Source: Xiphydria camelus (Eukaryota > Arthropoda > Insecta > Hymenoptera > Xiphydriidae). Taken from it: 64,000 bases of DNA. A program made the position numbers and the translations under genes. The notes under the pieces are model-generated. The model made no database searches. It saw nothing but the letters and a program-made list of their open reading frames with translations, and had not been told where the DNA came from. The stretch lies in the NCBI GenBank assembly GCA_963678675.1, contig OY783194.1, positions 26,700,278-26,764,277 of the forward strand, written 5' to 3'. Shown piece by piece: positions 46,301 through 55,100 of this stretch (positions are counted from its first letter, which is position 1; each line of letters starts with the position of its first letter).

Positions 46301-49300
46301 AAAACCATGAGGCACCAACCCATGGCAGACCATAGGGCGTTCGCCCCATGGCTGAGCTTCGCTCACCACGAGACTCCTCCTGTGGCGTCATTCGACTCGC
46401 CTCGCTATCACTCGTCTCATATCGGTTCGCCGCGAGGTAAGTGATAGCGAAGCGAGGCAGGTGACGTCACAAGTCTTTTGTGGCAAGCGAGACTATGCCG
46501 CCACGCGCGGAGAGGATCGCGCGGAAGAGCGAGATTCACCGGCTCCTTGGCAAGGCTCTTAGATACACCTAACTCGCGGGCAGCAAATTATTTGCCACCG
46601 ACGAAAAGAGCAGGGACCATTCATGCGACTTGAATGGGAAAGGAGGACCTGACGGTGGAGCTGTATAGGAAAACGTCGGGGGGAAATTTTCGCGACGTCG
46701 CGTCGCCTGGCAGTCAGCTCCGTGTTAAGATGTAATAATGTACAGGGGTAGTTGTATGTAATTATTCCATCTTTCCATCTACATTCGGAGAAAATGACGC
46801 ATGCACTGGGAGAAATAATTTGCTAGTGTCAAACAAATATATCTTGAATCAAAAACATATAATCTTACAAATTTTTAATAACAGAGATTCCTGCTCGAAG
46901 AATATATATTCTTGATTCAAGAGAATCTTCGTTGGAGTAAGAAATTCTTTCTGCGTGGAAAAAAATAAACAATTAATTGAACCTATGAAATATTTTCTTG
47001 CACGAAGAAAATCATGTCTTAATCCTGGAAGTAACGTACATCATGTTTTTGATTGAAGAAAACATTTTTTTGGCACCAGTAATTATTTCTCTGAGTGTAG
47101 ACTTTTACGCATTAGTTCTTCAAGCCTCTCAAGTCTCATCAAAGAAACGTAACCTTGTAAAAGTATTATATTTTCGACGCCCCAACCCCTTTTTTTTACT
47201 AGAAACGGAAATTAGTCGTCGCTCGAGTTGGCTTACCCCTGAACAGAGATCGAGTTCGGTATCCCGTCGAGACTCTCCCTGCTGATCTCATCGGCCATAG
47301 CGACCTTCAGCTGATGGCCGAAACTCGCCAGATCCTCCCTGAAAGCCTCGCTTCCCGGCGTGAGGGCGCCGCTCGTAGGCGGTAGGGGCGTCGCGTTGCT
47401 GCCGGCGTCGTCGACGCCCTCCTCGCCCCCTTCGCCGTCCACGAGGACATCCTCCTCTTCGTTGTAAATCTTGAAGTAGGCGATGGTGAGGTATATCACC
47501 GAAACTATGAAAGACGGTATCGGAATGGCCATCGCGTAGACGAGGTTCATGTAGACCTGGAGATATCAGCCGTCGTGAATTCTTCTCCTTCCCCTTCGTG
47601 CCCCTTCAGCGGGGCACGCATCTCGATGGCGCCTCGAGTCGTTACGTCGAGTCGAACTTCGGAATTTGACGTCGAACCGATCGAAACGAAGCGCGCGGAT
47701 AAATTACAATACGCGTTACATACACTGAGAAAAATAACTTGGTTAAAATGACAAAACGCATCTGATTAAACAAGTATAGTTATTCTAACCAAATATTAGT
47801 AAGTTGAACGAAATATTTAATTTTTCTATACCGAGAAAACAATTTATTTATAGTTAATAAATGTTTGTTTGAATATGGCAAAATAAACATTATGTTGGAT
47901 CAATTATGTATTTGTTAATTATTGCGATATCTATGTGGTACAATTAAATCTTTCAAGGAAACCATTTGAATGAAATAAATATTTTAACAATAACTATATA
48001 TTTACTTGTCTTAATATTTATTTCGCCGTATTTGAAATTACATTTACAGGTATTAATAAACTTTTTTCTCGGTGTAATTACATGTTTAGTTATTCTAACT
48101 GCATGTCTAGTTATTCTAACCAGAATATGCACTGAAAAAAAATTTGCTTCATTCAACCATCGGTGAGGTAGAATACAGCCAACCTCGCGGTGTGATTGTT
48201 TGAAGTAGGTAGATATTCACTCGTTTCACAACTTTAAATTGGTTGCCTCAACTCTATGTATTTTTCCTTGCAGTCTGTTGGTAGGTATTGAAACAATTGC
48301 ACCGTGAAGTTCGGCGTATTAAACCTCACCAATAGTTGAATGAAGCAAATTTTTTGTTCAGTGTGGTTATTTTAATAAAATAAGTGGAGAGGATCCATAT
48401 TTCATCAAACAGTTTGATTACGGTTTCCAGGATTTTGGTTAAATTGACCAGGTTATTTTTCTCAGTGTACGCGCTCTATTTCTACAAGTAGATACCCACA
48501 CAGCGATACCAGTCCCAGTGACTCGATCGATTTCATTAATACGTGAGTAACCGAGCGAGCGACGAAGGAACCGGAGGGAAAAAGCTCCAGCGCGCTATTG
48601 ATATCAATATAGATAGGGGTATCGACATTTCTCTGCTGGATATAGGCAGGGCGTCGTTCTCGTATCGAGTTTCATCGCGCGTTAGCGGAAGGATTCTCCG
48701 GCAACTTCGCTTTATGGCGCATGACATGGGTCCGCTGTGCTTTATTGTCCCGCACGGTTCGCTTCGAAATGCATTGTCCCATTCCGGGCGTTGCAATAAC
48801 GTGCACCCCATCCAGCGCGCGATCCACGTTGTCGCTTTTCAGGAGAGGCGAGTACGGCTCTCATCCGATCGCGTCGTTTCGACGGAAGTAGCGGGAATCC
48901 AAGTTTCCGCCGTTCCTCGAGTCGGAGTAGCGTACGCCTACGGCGTTCGCGGTACTCGCGTACGATTCGCTCGTGTTTGGAATTTTTGTAAGCCGGTACG
49001 TCCGGATATTTTTCTCTTTGGAAGTTTTTAAAATACGAGGACGGACGCGTCGTACACGGAAAGACCGATACCAGTAAATTTTACTGTATTTACAAGAAAT
49101 GAGGTACATATGAGGGTTTTCGGATGTTTTTACTGTGTGGTATGATAATTTTTCTTTTGAAAAGATTAAATCGTGCTAGTTTACCAGTTTCCGGGGAAAA
49201 ATTGCTGGTCAGCAAAGTACACTAAGAAAAATAACTTGGTTAAGGTGACAAAGCGCACCTGGTGAAACGATTTTATTTATTGTAATTAAAATACTAGTCA

Positions 49301-52300
49301 GTTGAACCAAATATTTAGTTATTTTAACTACATGTCTAGTTATTCTAACAAAAAAATGATCAGTTTAATCAAACAGATGGAGGATCCATATTTCACCAAA
49401 CGGTTTAGTTATGGTCTCCAGGATTTATGTTAAATTGACCAGGCTATTTTCCTCAGTGTACAGCCATAAAATAGTGCTATAAACCATCCCGGATATGTGT
49501 TACGTAATTAAAAAAAAGTAATATCAATCAGATACATAGTTTTCAAGTAATTGATGAACAAACATAACGGCTTAGAGAAATCTGCATATAAACACAATGA
49601 AATTTGCTGATATCAATCGTTCCGTGTACCAAAATTTACTTCGATTGCCGAATTCCGAAGCCCGCACGATCGACAAACCGACTGCGTCCAGAGACCTGTC
49701 GCATGTCCAAATCGCTGATGACGATCCCGGGGTCCACTTTAGAATAGTAACAGCTAAAATTATGCCCTATGTTGGCGTATTGCCTGTAGAAAATACTGCA
49801 ATTCAGCATTGGAGGGTATCCACAGCCTTTTACGTTGGGGAACAGCTTCGCGCCGGTGAAGTACCACTCGGAGTCGTTGCCCATCAGACCTGAAGAAATG
49901 GCATTCGTGCGGTCTCGTGCGACACGGGGGGTCTTCATATGTGTATTCGCGGTGCGACTCTTTCGAGCCGCCCTCGCGTCCGTGGCTCGGCGCGACGCGC
50001 GGTTTTACCTGTAGGAAAGGGTTTCGGCGGACCGTCGAGATCGTCCTCCGCCTCGGCGTCGTCGTTCTCGCCGCCGAAGTAGTCGTAGTCCATCAGCGCG
50101 CGCTCGTATCGCGGATTCGCGTCTTCGTCTCCCTCAACACCTCCTCCCGCCCTGCCCTCCCCATTTAGTCCGCTCTCCTCTTCCGCCTCGGAAGTGTTAA
50201 TCGGAAGCTTGTAGTTGACGCGAATTTGCGTGCAATCGTACAGTTCCTTGGTGCATCCCTCTCTACACGACGTCCAAGAGCAGTTGCTTGCACCTGGATT
50301 GCGACGCGGGAACGAATTCGTAATGCGCGAGAATGATGAAGATGCGCTCTCATTCCTTTCTTTCTCTTTCTCTCATCACGCACACTACGGGAAGGACGTA
50401 GGGGAAAGCGGAGCAAGTTCCAACACACACCGAGTAAAGAATTTATTTGTAGTTAATAAATATTTGATTGAATATGGCGAAATAAGCATTTTACTGGAGC
50501 AAGAAAATATTCGTTAACTATTACGATATTTATTTGGCACAATTTGATCCTTTGAAGCAATTATTTAAGTGAAATAAACATTTTAATAACAACCATATAT
50601 TTTCTGGGCCCAACGAAATATTTATTTCGCTGTATTTAAAATTACATTTATTAACTGTTAATAAACTGTCTTCTCGGTGCGGGTAAGTTGTAACATCAAT
50701 TTTTTCTAATAAGAAACCTTCCAGTGGAAGAAAAATTACAAGTTCTTTTTTGAGTTGTAGTTCGGCCCCTTATCAGTAGAAAGCATTACGGTATCGACAC
50801 AATCCTGCCAGTTTTATGAAAGAAAGTAAATTTTAGGTCGAGACATTCATCACGTGCAAATTAACGACGCTTATTTAATTTATATTAACTGTGTTTCAAA
50901 GTATTTAGACGAATTCTGTCAACAAATTATGTTATGATAACTTAATAAGCATTGAAAAATTCTTCAAAAAGTTAAGCGGTTCAACGTACCCAAGCACTGA
51001 TGCAACATGCGCATAGACTATTATTTTTCTTTATAACTCCGTTAATTCTTCAACTAACTTCAATTTCGTTCACAATTTTATTCCCAATACTTAAAAACTA
51101 TATTATGTAATTCTCGAAAACTAATTATCATTTTCAGTAAAATAGAGAAACAATAAAACATAAAATTTCTTGCAACCTACCCCGGTCTCCCCTACGCGTC
51201 GTGACGGACGAAAGAAGCGACCCATCGGGAAGGGAAGCGGGAGCGGTCGTGGAAGTAACGTAAGCGGATGGTGCGTGGAACTCGCGCGAAAATAGGATAT
51301 CGAGGAAAGAAGCGTCCTTGTCGAGCGGTCGGTGAAAGGCGCTTCCGACGGGGCCGCTACACTTCGGAGTTTATTTCCCCGGCAACGCTCGCGGACGTAA
51401 TCGCGAGATAAACTCGATTATCTACGTGAGAATGTGCGAATGGTGGGTAAATCGCATACCACGGTGAGCTAGGGTTAACTTTGTAAAGTGCACTCCCGGG
51501 AAGAGTCGTGCCGAATCGTGGAGAACGTCGAGGGAAGTGCCGTCCCGTCGAGAGCTCGATGGAAATCATTTGGGCGGCGAGACTGATGCTCTTTTGAGCT
51601 TAGCGGTGCGTTTCCGCTTGCGTGGAGAGGGGTAGTAAATATGGAAGTAATACGAACGGACGGTGATTACTTCATATTTTAAAAGAGCGAAGAATATTGA
51701 TTAAAAAGAAGACGATTCTATCGATAATTTTATAGAAAGAAATTTTGACGGAATAATCGCTCGGAGAATTTAATATTAATACACACACAGCCAACGAACA
51801 AATTTTACACATCCTATACACAATACAGTCATACAAATGAAGAAGAAATTTTTTTCTCAACATACATGCAACCAAACACAGAAGGCCAAAGAGTTACGCG
51901 TCCGATGAATGAAGTCACGATCGAAAGATCTAGCGGGGGTCCGAGGAAATTGCAACGGGAGACAGATGAGCGTATAAAAGTCCTTTGACGACCCTCTCAT
52001 AAAAATCGAATCACGCGGTAATACGTTCAAGGAAAACATGTTTTCCATATACTTCGAGATAAACGAGTTTTTTTTCCATGTATCGAGATAACGCTTGCGT
52101 GGATCAATTGTAGTAACACGAAAGAAAAGAAATCGATAAAGCATAAAAGTACGTTGAAAAAAAACCTTGGTCAACTTAATCAAAATTCTGAAGACGATGA
52201 CAAAACCGTTAAGTCAAATATGGAATCTCCATCTGTTTGGGTTAATTGATTACTTTTTGGTTAGAATAACTAAACGTTTGGTCGGAATAATTAAATATTT

Positions 52301-54128
52301 GGTTAGATTATCTAAATATTTGATTAAACTGACCAATATTTTAATTAGAATACCTAAACGCGTTTAACTAGATGCGTTTTGTCATTTTAACCTAAGTGTT
52401 TTTCTGATTGTAGGTACTACTCGAAAAGTGTAGAAAATTTTAACTTTTTCTCGCGAGTCCTGCTCTTTACTTTTTCCCACCTTTCTCTGAGCCACAAAGA
52501 TGTCGGGGTCTGATATGGACTAATTTAATCAGTAATAATAATAACTTTATTCCTCAGAGAAAATATAGCCAGACAACGGAAGTAGAGCAATGGTCGATCG
52601 CAGTTAACTCGGCAAGCGTATTAACGAGGCCACGTGTCTGATCGTACCCGATTACTACTACTACCGCCAGCCAACGACGACAGCGGCCGATGAGTGTGGT
52701 AGTAGTAACGGTCGGTTGCAGCAGACAGATAAGCGAGTTGAGTAAGGTAACTGTGCAGGCCTGACCGCGGCCGACTATTACCACTACAGCTACCCAATTA
52801 GTGTTATTATAGGCCGTGTGGGACAAGAATGGACGAAATTAGACTGTCCCCGTTCTCGAAGTGTTAGCCACAACACCCTCTGTACGCGGTTATTTTACGA
52901 AGCGATTTCGAATTGATTTTTATTCTTCCAGCAAGCCCATAAAGCTCACAAGGAAGAGTTCTCAGCCCGAAGGGCGTTCGGAAGAATGAAAAAGCTGCCG
53001 AGGGGTCGAATTTATTGGCAGCCGATACCAGGTTAGAGAGGGTAAAATGGCGACGTCGGTAATACGTTTCTCCTGTGAATTCGACGTGTATGTATATATG
53101 TTGTACGAATATACTGCCGTCTCTATTGCGGTTCTGTATATACAATCCATGTATTCTAAGCTCGAAATGCAATCTATCGGAAACCATTCTATTCCGGAGC
53201 TTTCGGAAAAAGCGACGACTGTTTCGATTTAAACGAGGAGAAAGTTCAGAAAAGCTCTGAATTAACAACAGTTGATATTTTGTCGAATCAACTGGTGGGA
53301 AAGCTCGCGACTGAGCACCGCAAAAACCAAATTAGAGTCAGACGTCACTTGGAAAGGTACCTTTTAAGCACGGCATCCCTCGCGAGGATTGAAATGACGT
53401 TCATTATGACGATTACGAGCTTTCGAGCCTTTGAAAGACTAAAAGCAAGCTCATCCGCTCGTACTTTCGATCCCTGTGTACACGCTTCAATTGCCTGTCA
53501 CTCGTGTTGAACTACCTGACGTCATCTAGACGACGCGATTTCCAAAGGACGAAAGCAAGCAGGGGTGAAAAGCTAATATCGTGAGGTGAGTCAAGAGTAT
53601 CGCTTCGAGGGTCTTCTCTAGGCGATTTGCAACGCAACGGAATCGAAGAAAGAGATTCTTTGCATTGTGGAAACGAGAGTAAAATCTATTTCGTGCCTTT
53701 CCTTTGCGTTGGAACACAAATACAACGGCATACGAGAAAATGCACCCACAGACAGCTTCATACATTCCTCCCAGAAATAGCGATACAGTCAAACAAACAG
53801 GCAAAACACTCGGACACATCGACATACACACGCAAAGTGGATGAAACGCGGCTTCATCATGCAACACGCCGATGACAATGAAAGCGAGAGACATCAACAG
53901 CTGGAGAACACCGATCAGTTCACCTCTCCTGGACTCAACGTCGATAGTGATGCATTCGGCGGGCCGTGTGTCGAACTGCATGAAGATGGTGGTGAAGGCG
54001 GGATCGATGACGAAGGGGACCAAGAAGAGGAAGGCGAAGAGGCTGAAGGTGCCGAGGAGGATGAAGAACGCGGTCGTGTAGAACAGCAGCTTCTGCAGGA
54101 ACGTCTGCTTCTCGATATCGTCCGCCAT
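34295..54128 (-). CDS. tipE: TipE, Para voltage-gated sodium-channel auxiliary subunit
   Basis: TipE is the founding member of the insect family that associates with Para in neurons (family knowledge). Five phase-consistent minus-strand exons: 54128-53924, 50293-50009, 49889-49696, 47556-47237 and 34358-34295. They sum to 1,068 nt, or 355 residues plus stop. A short cytosolic N-terminus is followed by TM1 (about 14-41, ending FLVPFVIDPAFTT) and an extracellular loop of about 190 residues with eight cysteines: C59, C73, C78, C82, C89, C186, C194 and C210. An acidic insert with RYERALMDYDY lies between the cysteine clusters. TM2 (about 234-257, AIPIPSFIVSVIYL) and a cytosolic tail with SFGHQLKVAMADE and NLSKMMTTSIS follow. 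Sequons occur at NCS and NTS. The start fits the usual TipE N-terminus and has purines at -3 and +4. It is the paralogue of the minus-strand gene at 3.7-7.4 kb. Confidence 0.93.
34681..34883. mobile_element. Tc1/mariner-like MITE
   Basis: The ends are GGTGTACAACTTTGCTTACG and its imperfect complement CGGAAGCAAAGTTGTACACC, with TA on both outer sides (34,679-34,680 and 34,884-34,885). The 203-bp interior has no coding capacity. TA flanks with roughly 30-bp inverted ends fit a mariner-type non-autonomous element. Confidence 0.75.
35370..35383. repeat. Homopolymer G tract
   Basis: Run of about 14 G within a GC-rich block of tipE intron 4. It is a likely site of length variation or sequencing error. 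Confidence 0.8.
35919..36523. repeat. Candidate foldback element G with CCGAGAGAAATTT ends
   Basis: The left end CCGAGAGAAATTTATAG, then ACAGCAATG, matches the complement of the right end CTATAAAATTTCTCTCAGTG, which is preceded by CATTGCTGTAC. The terminal motif resembles the A-F elements. The middle is not clearly paired. Confidence 0.45.
37441..37692. repeat. Foldback MITE with CCCAGG ends
   Basis: The ends are CCCAGGTGAAAAA and TTTTTTCGCCTGGG. The interior is a series of ATATGG/CCATAT-containing inverted segments such as TTAACCATATAAGGACTATA and ATATGGTTAATAAAGGAATC. It is fully palindromic. Confidence 0.75.
39290..39990. repeat. 122-bp tandem satellite, about six units
   Basis: The AATTGAG landmark recurs at 39,312, 39,434, 39,556, 39,678, 39,800 and 39,922, exactly 122 bases apart. 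Each unit contains GGGGTCGCTGATTACGAAT and ATATGGCGGATCCAATATGG. The units are very similar, implying recent expansion or homogenisation. Confidence 0.92.
40147..40290. repeat. (CTC)n microsatellite block
   Basis: Two long CTC/CCT runs (about 40,147-40,200 and 40,239-40,285) are separated by a CCA-rich stretch. It lies inside the Transib-like element, directly after a short GC-rich segment. Confidence 0.9.
42538..42780. repeat. Foldback MITE, family A (copy 3)
   Basis: Starts CTGAGAAAAATAACCTGGTC, contains GAGACCATAACCAAACCGTT, several TTAGAATAACTA units and TTTGGTTTAACTTACTAGTA, and ends CCAACTTATTTTTTTCAGTG. Confidence 0.8.
42821..42938. repeat. Short perfect-arm foldback
   Basis: Arms of 29 nt: TACACGCCAGCGTGGCGGGT followed by TGCATATCG, mirrored exactly at the right end. 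The loop is GC-rich and about 60 nt. It lies 40 bases from family-A copy 3. Confidence 0.8.
43503..43624. repeat. Foldback MITE, family A (internally deleted, copy 4)
   Basis: 122 bp with CACTGAGAAAAATAACCTGG and AATTATTTTTCTCGGTG ends and TA on both sides. Only one half of the interior (to AACCGTTTGATGAAATATGG) remains. Confidence 0.8.
43669..44031 (+). CDS. Unrecognised open reading frame, 120 codons
   Basis: An ATG-initiated frame on the plus strand inside tipE intron 4, starting 45 bases after a family-A MITE. The predicted protein has mixed composition, with FLPIILEDIKEGRLFKYPLL and SLTPQDFCRHKTVKSFLSNG. I recognise no domain, signal peptide or membrane segment. It stands out because the surrounding DNA is AT-rich and mostly closed in all frames. 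It could be chance, a remnant of an insertion or a lineage-specific gene. Confidence 0.2.
   Translation: MSFYRADEFRCIGDKFEFSCISFYQFRFMKSISPDFLPIILEDIKEGRLFKYPLLSEYFKECFLREKNSLMIYQMESYPSLTPQDFCRHKTVKSFLSNGIRKRFFNIVVREGFKTSCYIS
45250..46510. repeat. Long inverted-repeat element (about 1.26 kb)
   Basis: Arms of about 350-490 nt pair across the element. The outer ends are CCGCGCGTGGCGG and CCGCCACGCGCGG. The arms continue through GACGTCACCTGCCTCGCTTC, GGCGAGCCGAATGACGCCAC and AGTATAATCTAGATTTTACT. The left arm is interrupted by a small hairpin. A related arm segment lies at 2,568-2,865. No transposase is visible. Confidence 0.8.
45476..45592. repeat. Hairpin inserted in the left arm of the long inverted repeat
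   Basis: CGCTTAAACGACTCACCGGGTATAAT pairs with its right-hand mirror around ATTATACCCGCCGAGTCGTT. The centre is a duplicated ATAATTATTATGTCTTTATA unit. The equivalent point of the right arm lacks it, so it is a separate insertion. Confidence 0.65.
46804..47097. repeat. Foldback MITE, family C (copy 2)
   Basis: The ends are CACTGGGAGAAATAATTTGC and AGTAATTATTTCTCTGAGTG. It ends about 140 bases past tipE exon 4 on the intron 4 side. Interior order is as in copy 1. Confidence 0.8.
47237..47556 (-). CDS. tipE: tipE coding exon 4: TM2 and cytosolic tail
   Basis: Acceptor TATCTCCAG/GTCTACATG; encodes VYMNLVYAMAIPIPSFIVSV through IYNEEED, then an acidic linker and SFGHQLKVAMADEISRESLD. It ends TCAGGG/GTAAGC in phase 2. 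The TAA visible three bases on (47,233-47,235) is inside the donor and is not the true stop. Confidence 0.92.
47831..48074. repeat. Foldback MITE, family B (copy 4), inside family-A copy 5
   Basis: CCGAGAAAACAATTTATTTA to ACTTTTTTCTCGGTG, with TA on both sides, and the usual family-B interior in inverted order (GAAACCATTTGAATGAAATA). Confidence 0.8.
48130..48363. repeat. Foldback element D inside family-A copy 5
   Basis: The ends are CACTGAAAAAAAATTTGCTT and AAGCAAATTTTTTGTTCAGTG, and the arms pair through CATTCAACCATCGGTGAGGT / ACCTCACCAATAGTTGAATG. The interior is unlike A, B and C. Confidence 0.8.
49220..49458. repeat. Foldback MITE, family A (copy 6)
   Basis: CACTAAGAAAAATAACTTGG to CAGGCTATTTTCCTCAGTG, TA on both sides. 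It contains the full series TTGAACCAAATATTTAGTTA and CTACATGTCTAGTTATTCTA. Confidence 0.85.
49696..49889 (-). CDS. tipE: tipE coding exon 3: CGYPP segment
   Basis: Acceptor CATTTCTTCAG/GTCTGATG; encodes LMGNDSEWYFTGAKLFPNVK, GCGYPPMLNC, NFSCYYSKVD and PGIVISDLDMRQ. Donor CGACAG/GTCTCT, phase 0. The phase-1 intron before it corresponds to the single intron of the Teh1 paralogue. Confidence 0.93.
50009..50293 (-). CDS. tipE: tipE coding exon 2: loop cysteine cluster and acidic insert
   Basis: Acceptor CAATCCAG/GTGCAAGC; encodes ASNCSWTSCREGCTKELYDC, TQIRVNYKLP, an acidic Gly-rich stretch and RYERALMDYDYFGGENDD. Donor CCTACAG/GTAAAA, phase 1. The intron that follows is only 119 nt. Confidence 0.92.
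50428..50679. repeat. Foldback MITE, family B (copy 5)
   Basis: It starts ACCGAGTAAAGAATTTATTT and ends CTGTCTTCTCGGTG. Its right-hand neighbour GGGTAAGTTG begins another repeat. It lies 134 bases from the tipE exon 2 acceptor. Confidence 0.8.
50685..51196. repeat. Element with GGGGAGACCGGGG terminus
   Basis: The right end CTTGCAACCTACCCCGGTCT followed by CCCCTAC is the complement of the terminus seen at 3,369. The left end GGGTAAGTTGTAACATCAAT is a weaker inverted match. The interior is AT-rich and non-coding. Confidence 0.45.
52152..52410. repeat. Foldback MITE, family A (copy 7), diverged
   Basis: CGTTGAAAAAAAACCTTGGT to CCTAAGTGTTTTTCTGATTG with TA on each side. The inner units (GGTTAGAATAACTAAACG, GGTTAGATTATCTAAATA) are present but decayed. 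Confidence 0.65.
53924..54128 (-). CDS. tipE: tipE coding exon 1: TM1
   Basis: Encodes residues 1-68 plus one base. It starts MADDIEKQTFLQKLLFYTTA, then TM1 and FMQFDTRPAECITIDVESRR. Donor AGGAGAG/GTGAAC, phase 1. Confidence 0.93.
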
Positions 54129-55100
54129 CTCGGAGGACCTCGGCAGTGCTTGTCGTTACGACGACGACTTGCGCGGCGATGACTCTCGGCCCCGTCGCCG
54201 GGTGTCACGACGTCGAGGACGTCGATGGATCGAGCGATCTGCGGATCAATTTCTCAGCTGACCTCGGCCACTTCGGAGGCGTTTACTTCTTGGTCAGCAG
54301 TGAGGAATTTCCGTTTTCGACGCACGGTCACGTGGCATTCTTCAGTGGACGTTGCCTGGAATCGGTTGCGAACGGTTCGAACGATCGAGCGACGATCGAC
54401 GATCGCGGACGTATTACGGAGATAATTGTGAACTGAGTTTACTACTTGTCCAGTTGCGCGCGGGCATGGGTGTTCTTTTGGAAATCGTTATCGTTGTCGA
54501 GTTTTTGAATTTCAAAGTCAGTCGATTGCAATAATTTTAGTAGGATGAATAAAAAGCAATTTAGTTCTAAGATATAAATTAATTTCTAAAAATCGATTTG
54601 TGTTACTCAGGAACATGATGACACGAAAATCTATACTGAGAAAACAGTTTATTTGTAGTTAATAAATGTTTATTTGAATATAGTGAAATACACATTTAAT
54701 TGAATCAAGGAAATATTTATTAACTATTATTATGATATTTGTTTGGCACCATTTGATCCTTTGTGGCAGCCATTTGAATGAAATAAACATTTTAGTAATT
54801 AACATAAACATATATTTTCTTGACCTAATGAAATACTTATTTCGCCGTATTTATTAACTATTAATAAATTATCTTCTCGGTATATATTAAATAAATCCAG
54901 TCTTGATTCTAGCATATCAATTATTTGATATTTAGGTATTCAACGATATTCGATCGAATGAAACAACATCGATCGTAATGGCAGTCATCACATTCTGGCA
55001 CAATTAATTCCTTTCGAAATACTTTTCTGTCAAAAAATCTTATAATTTATAGACGCTCCGTAGAGAATCGTGTACTAGCTTTCCTCCGAGGTTACATAAG
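54129..55100 (-). promoter_or_regulatory. tipE upstream region
   Basis: GC-rich from the start codon to about 54,440, as expected for a 5' UTR and promoter, then AT-rich with family-B copy 6 at 54,635-54,880. No start site can be fixed. The plus-strand frames at 53,841-54,436 are antisense shadows of tipE exon 1 and its leader. Confidence 0.35.
54635..54880. repeat. Foldback MITE, family B (copy 6)
   Basis: It starts ACTGAGAAAACAGTTTATTT and ends ATAAATTATCTTCTCGG, TA-rich on both sides. It contains GGCAGCCATTTGAATGAAAT and ATACTTATTTCGCCG. Confidence 0.75.

Larger units (their letters stand above)
34359..47236 (-). other. tipE intron 4 (12.9 kb), repeat-rich
   Basis: Its length comes in good part from insertions: a mariner-like MITE, foldbacks G and at 37,441, the Transib-like element, foldbacks at 42,538-43,624, the long inverted repeat 45,250-46,510 and family-C copy 2. 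GC-richer blocks at 35,200-35,900 and 41,880-42,300 hold compositional open frames. One plus-strand open frame at 43,669-44,031 is listed separately. Confidence 0.6.
47724..48467. repeat. Foldback MITE, family A (copy 5), with two nested insertions
   Basis: Outer ends CACTGAGAAAAATAACTTGG and AGGTTATTTTTCTCAGTG, flanked by TA. Its halves are separated by a family-B element (47,831-48,074) and by element D (48,130-48,363). Removing both restores a normal family-A order. Confidence 0.85.
47557..49695 (-). other. tipE intron 3 (2.1 kb) with nested MITEs
   Basis: Contains the triple-nested MITE cluster 47,724-48,467, a GC-richer block 48,540-49,060 with compositional open frames, and family-A copy 6 (49,220-49,458). 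Confidence 0.6.
50294..53923 (-). other. tipE intron 1 (3.6 kb)
   Basis: Contains family-B copy 5 (50,428-50,679), an element with GGGGAGACCGGGG ends (50,685-51,196), family-A copy 7 (52,152-52,410), and GC-richer unique blocks at 51,190-51,640 and 52,560-53,560. No nested gene was seen. Confidence 0.6.

Noticed and set aside
52554..52826. 90-codon Val-rich minus-strand frame
   Set aside because: Arises from repeated GTAGTAGT / ACTACTAC-containing segments that form an imperfect hairpin; not protein-like.
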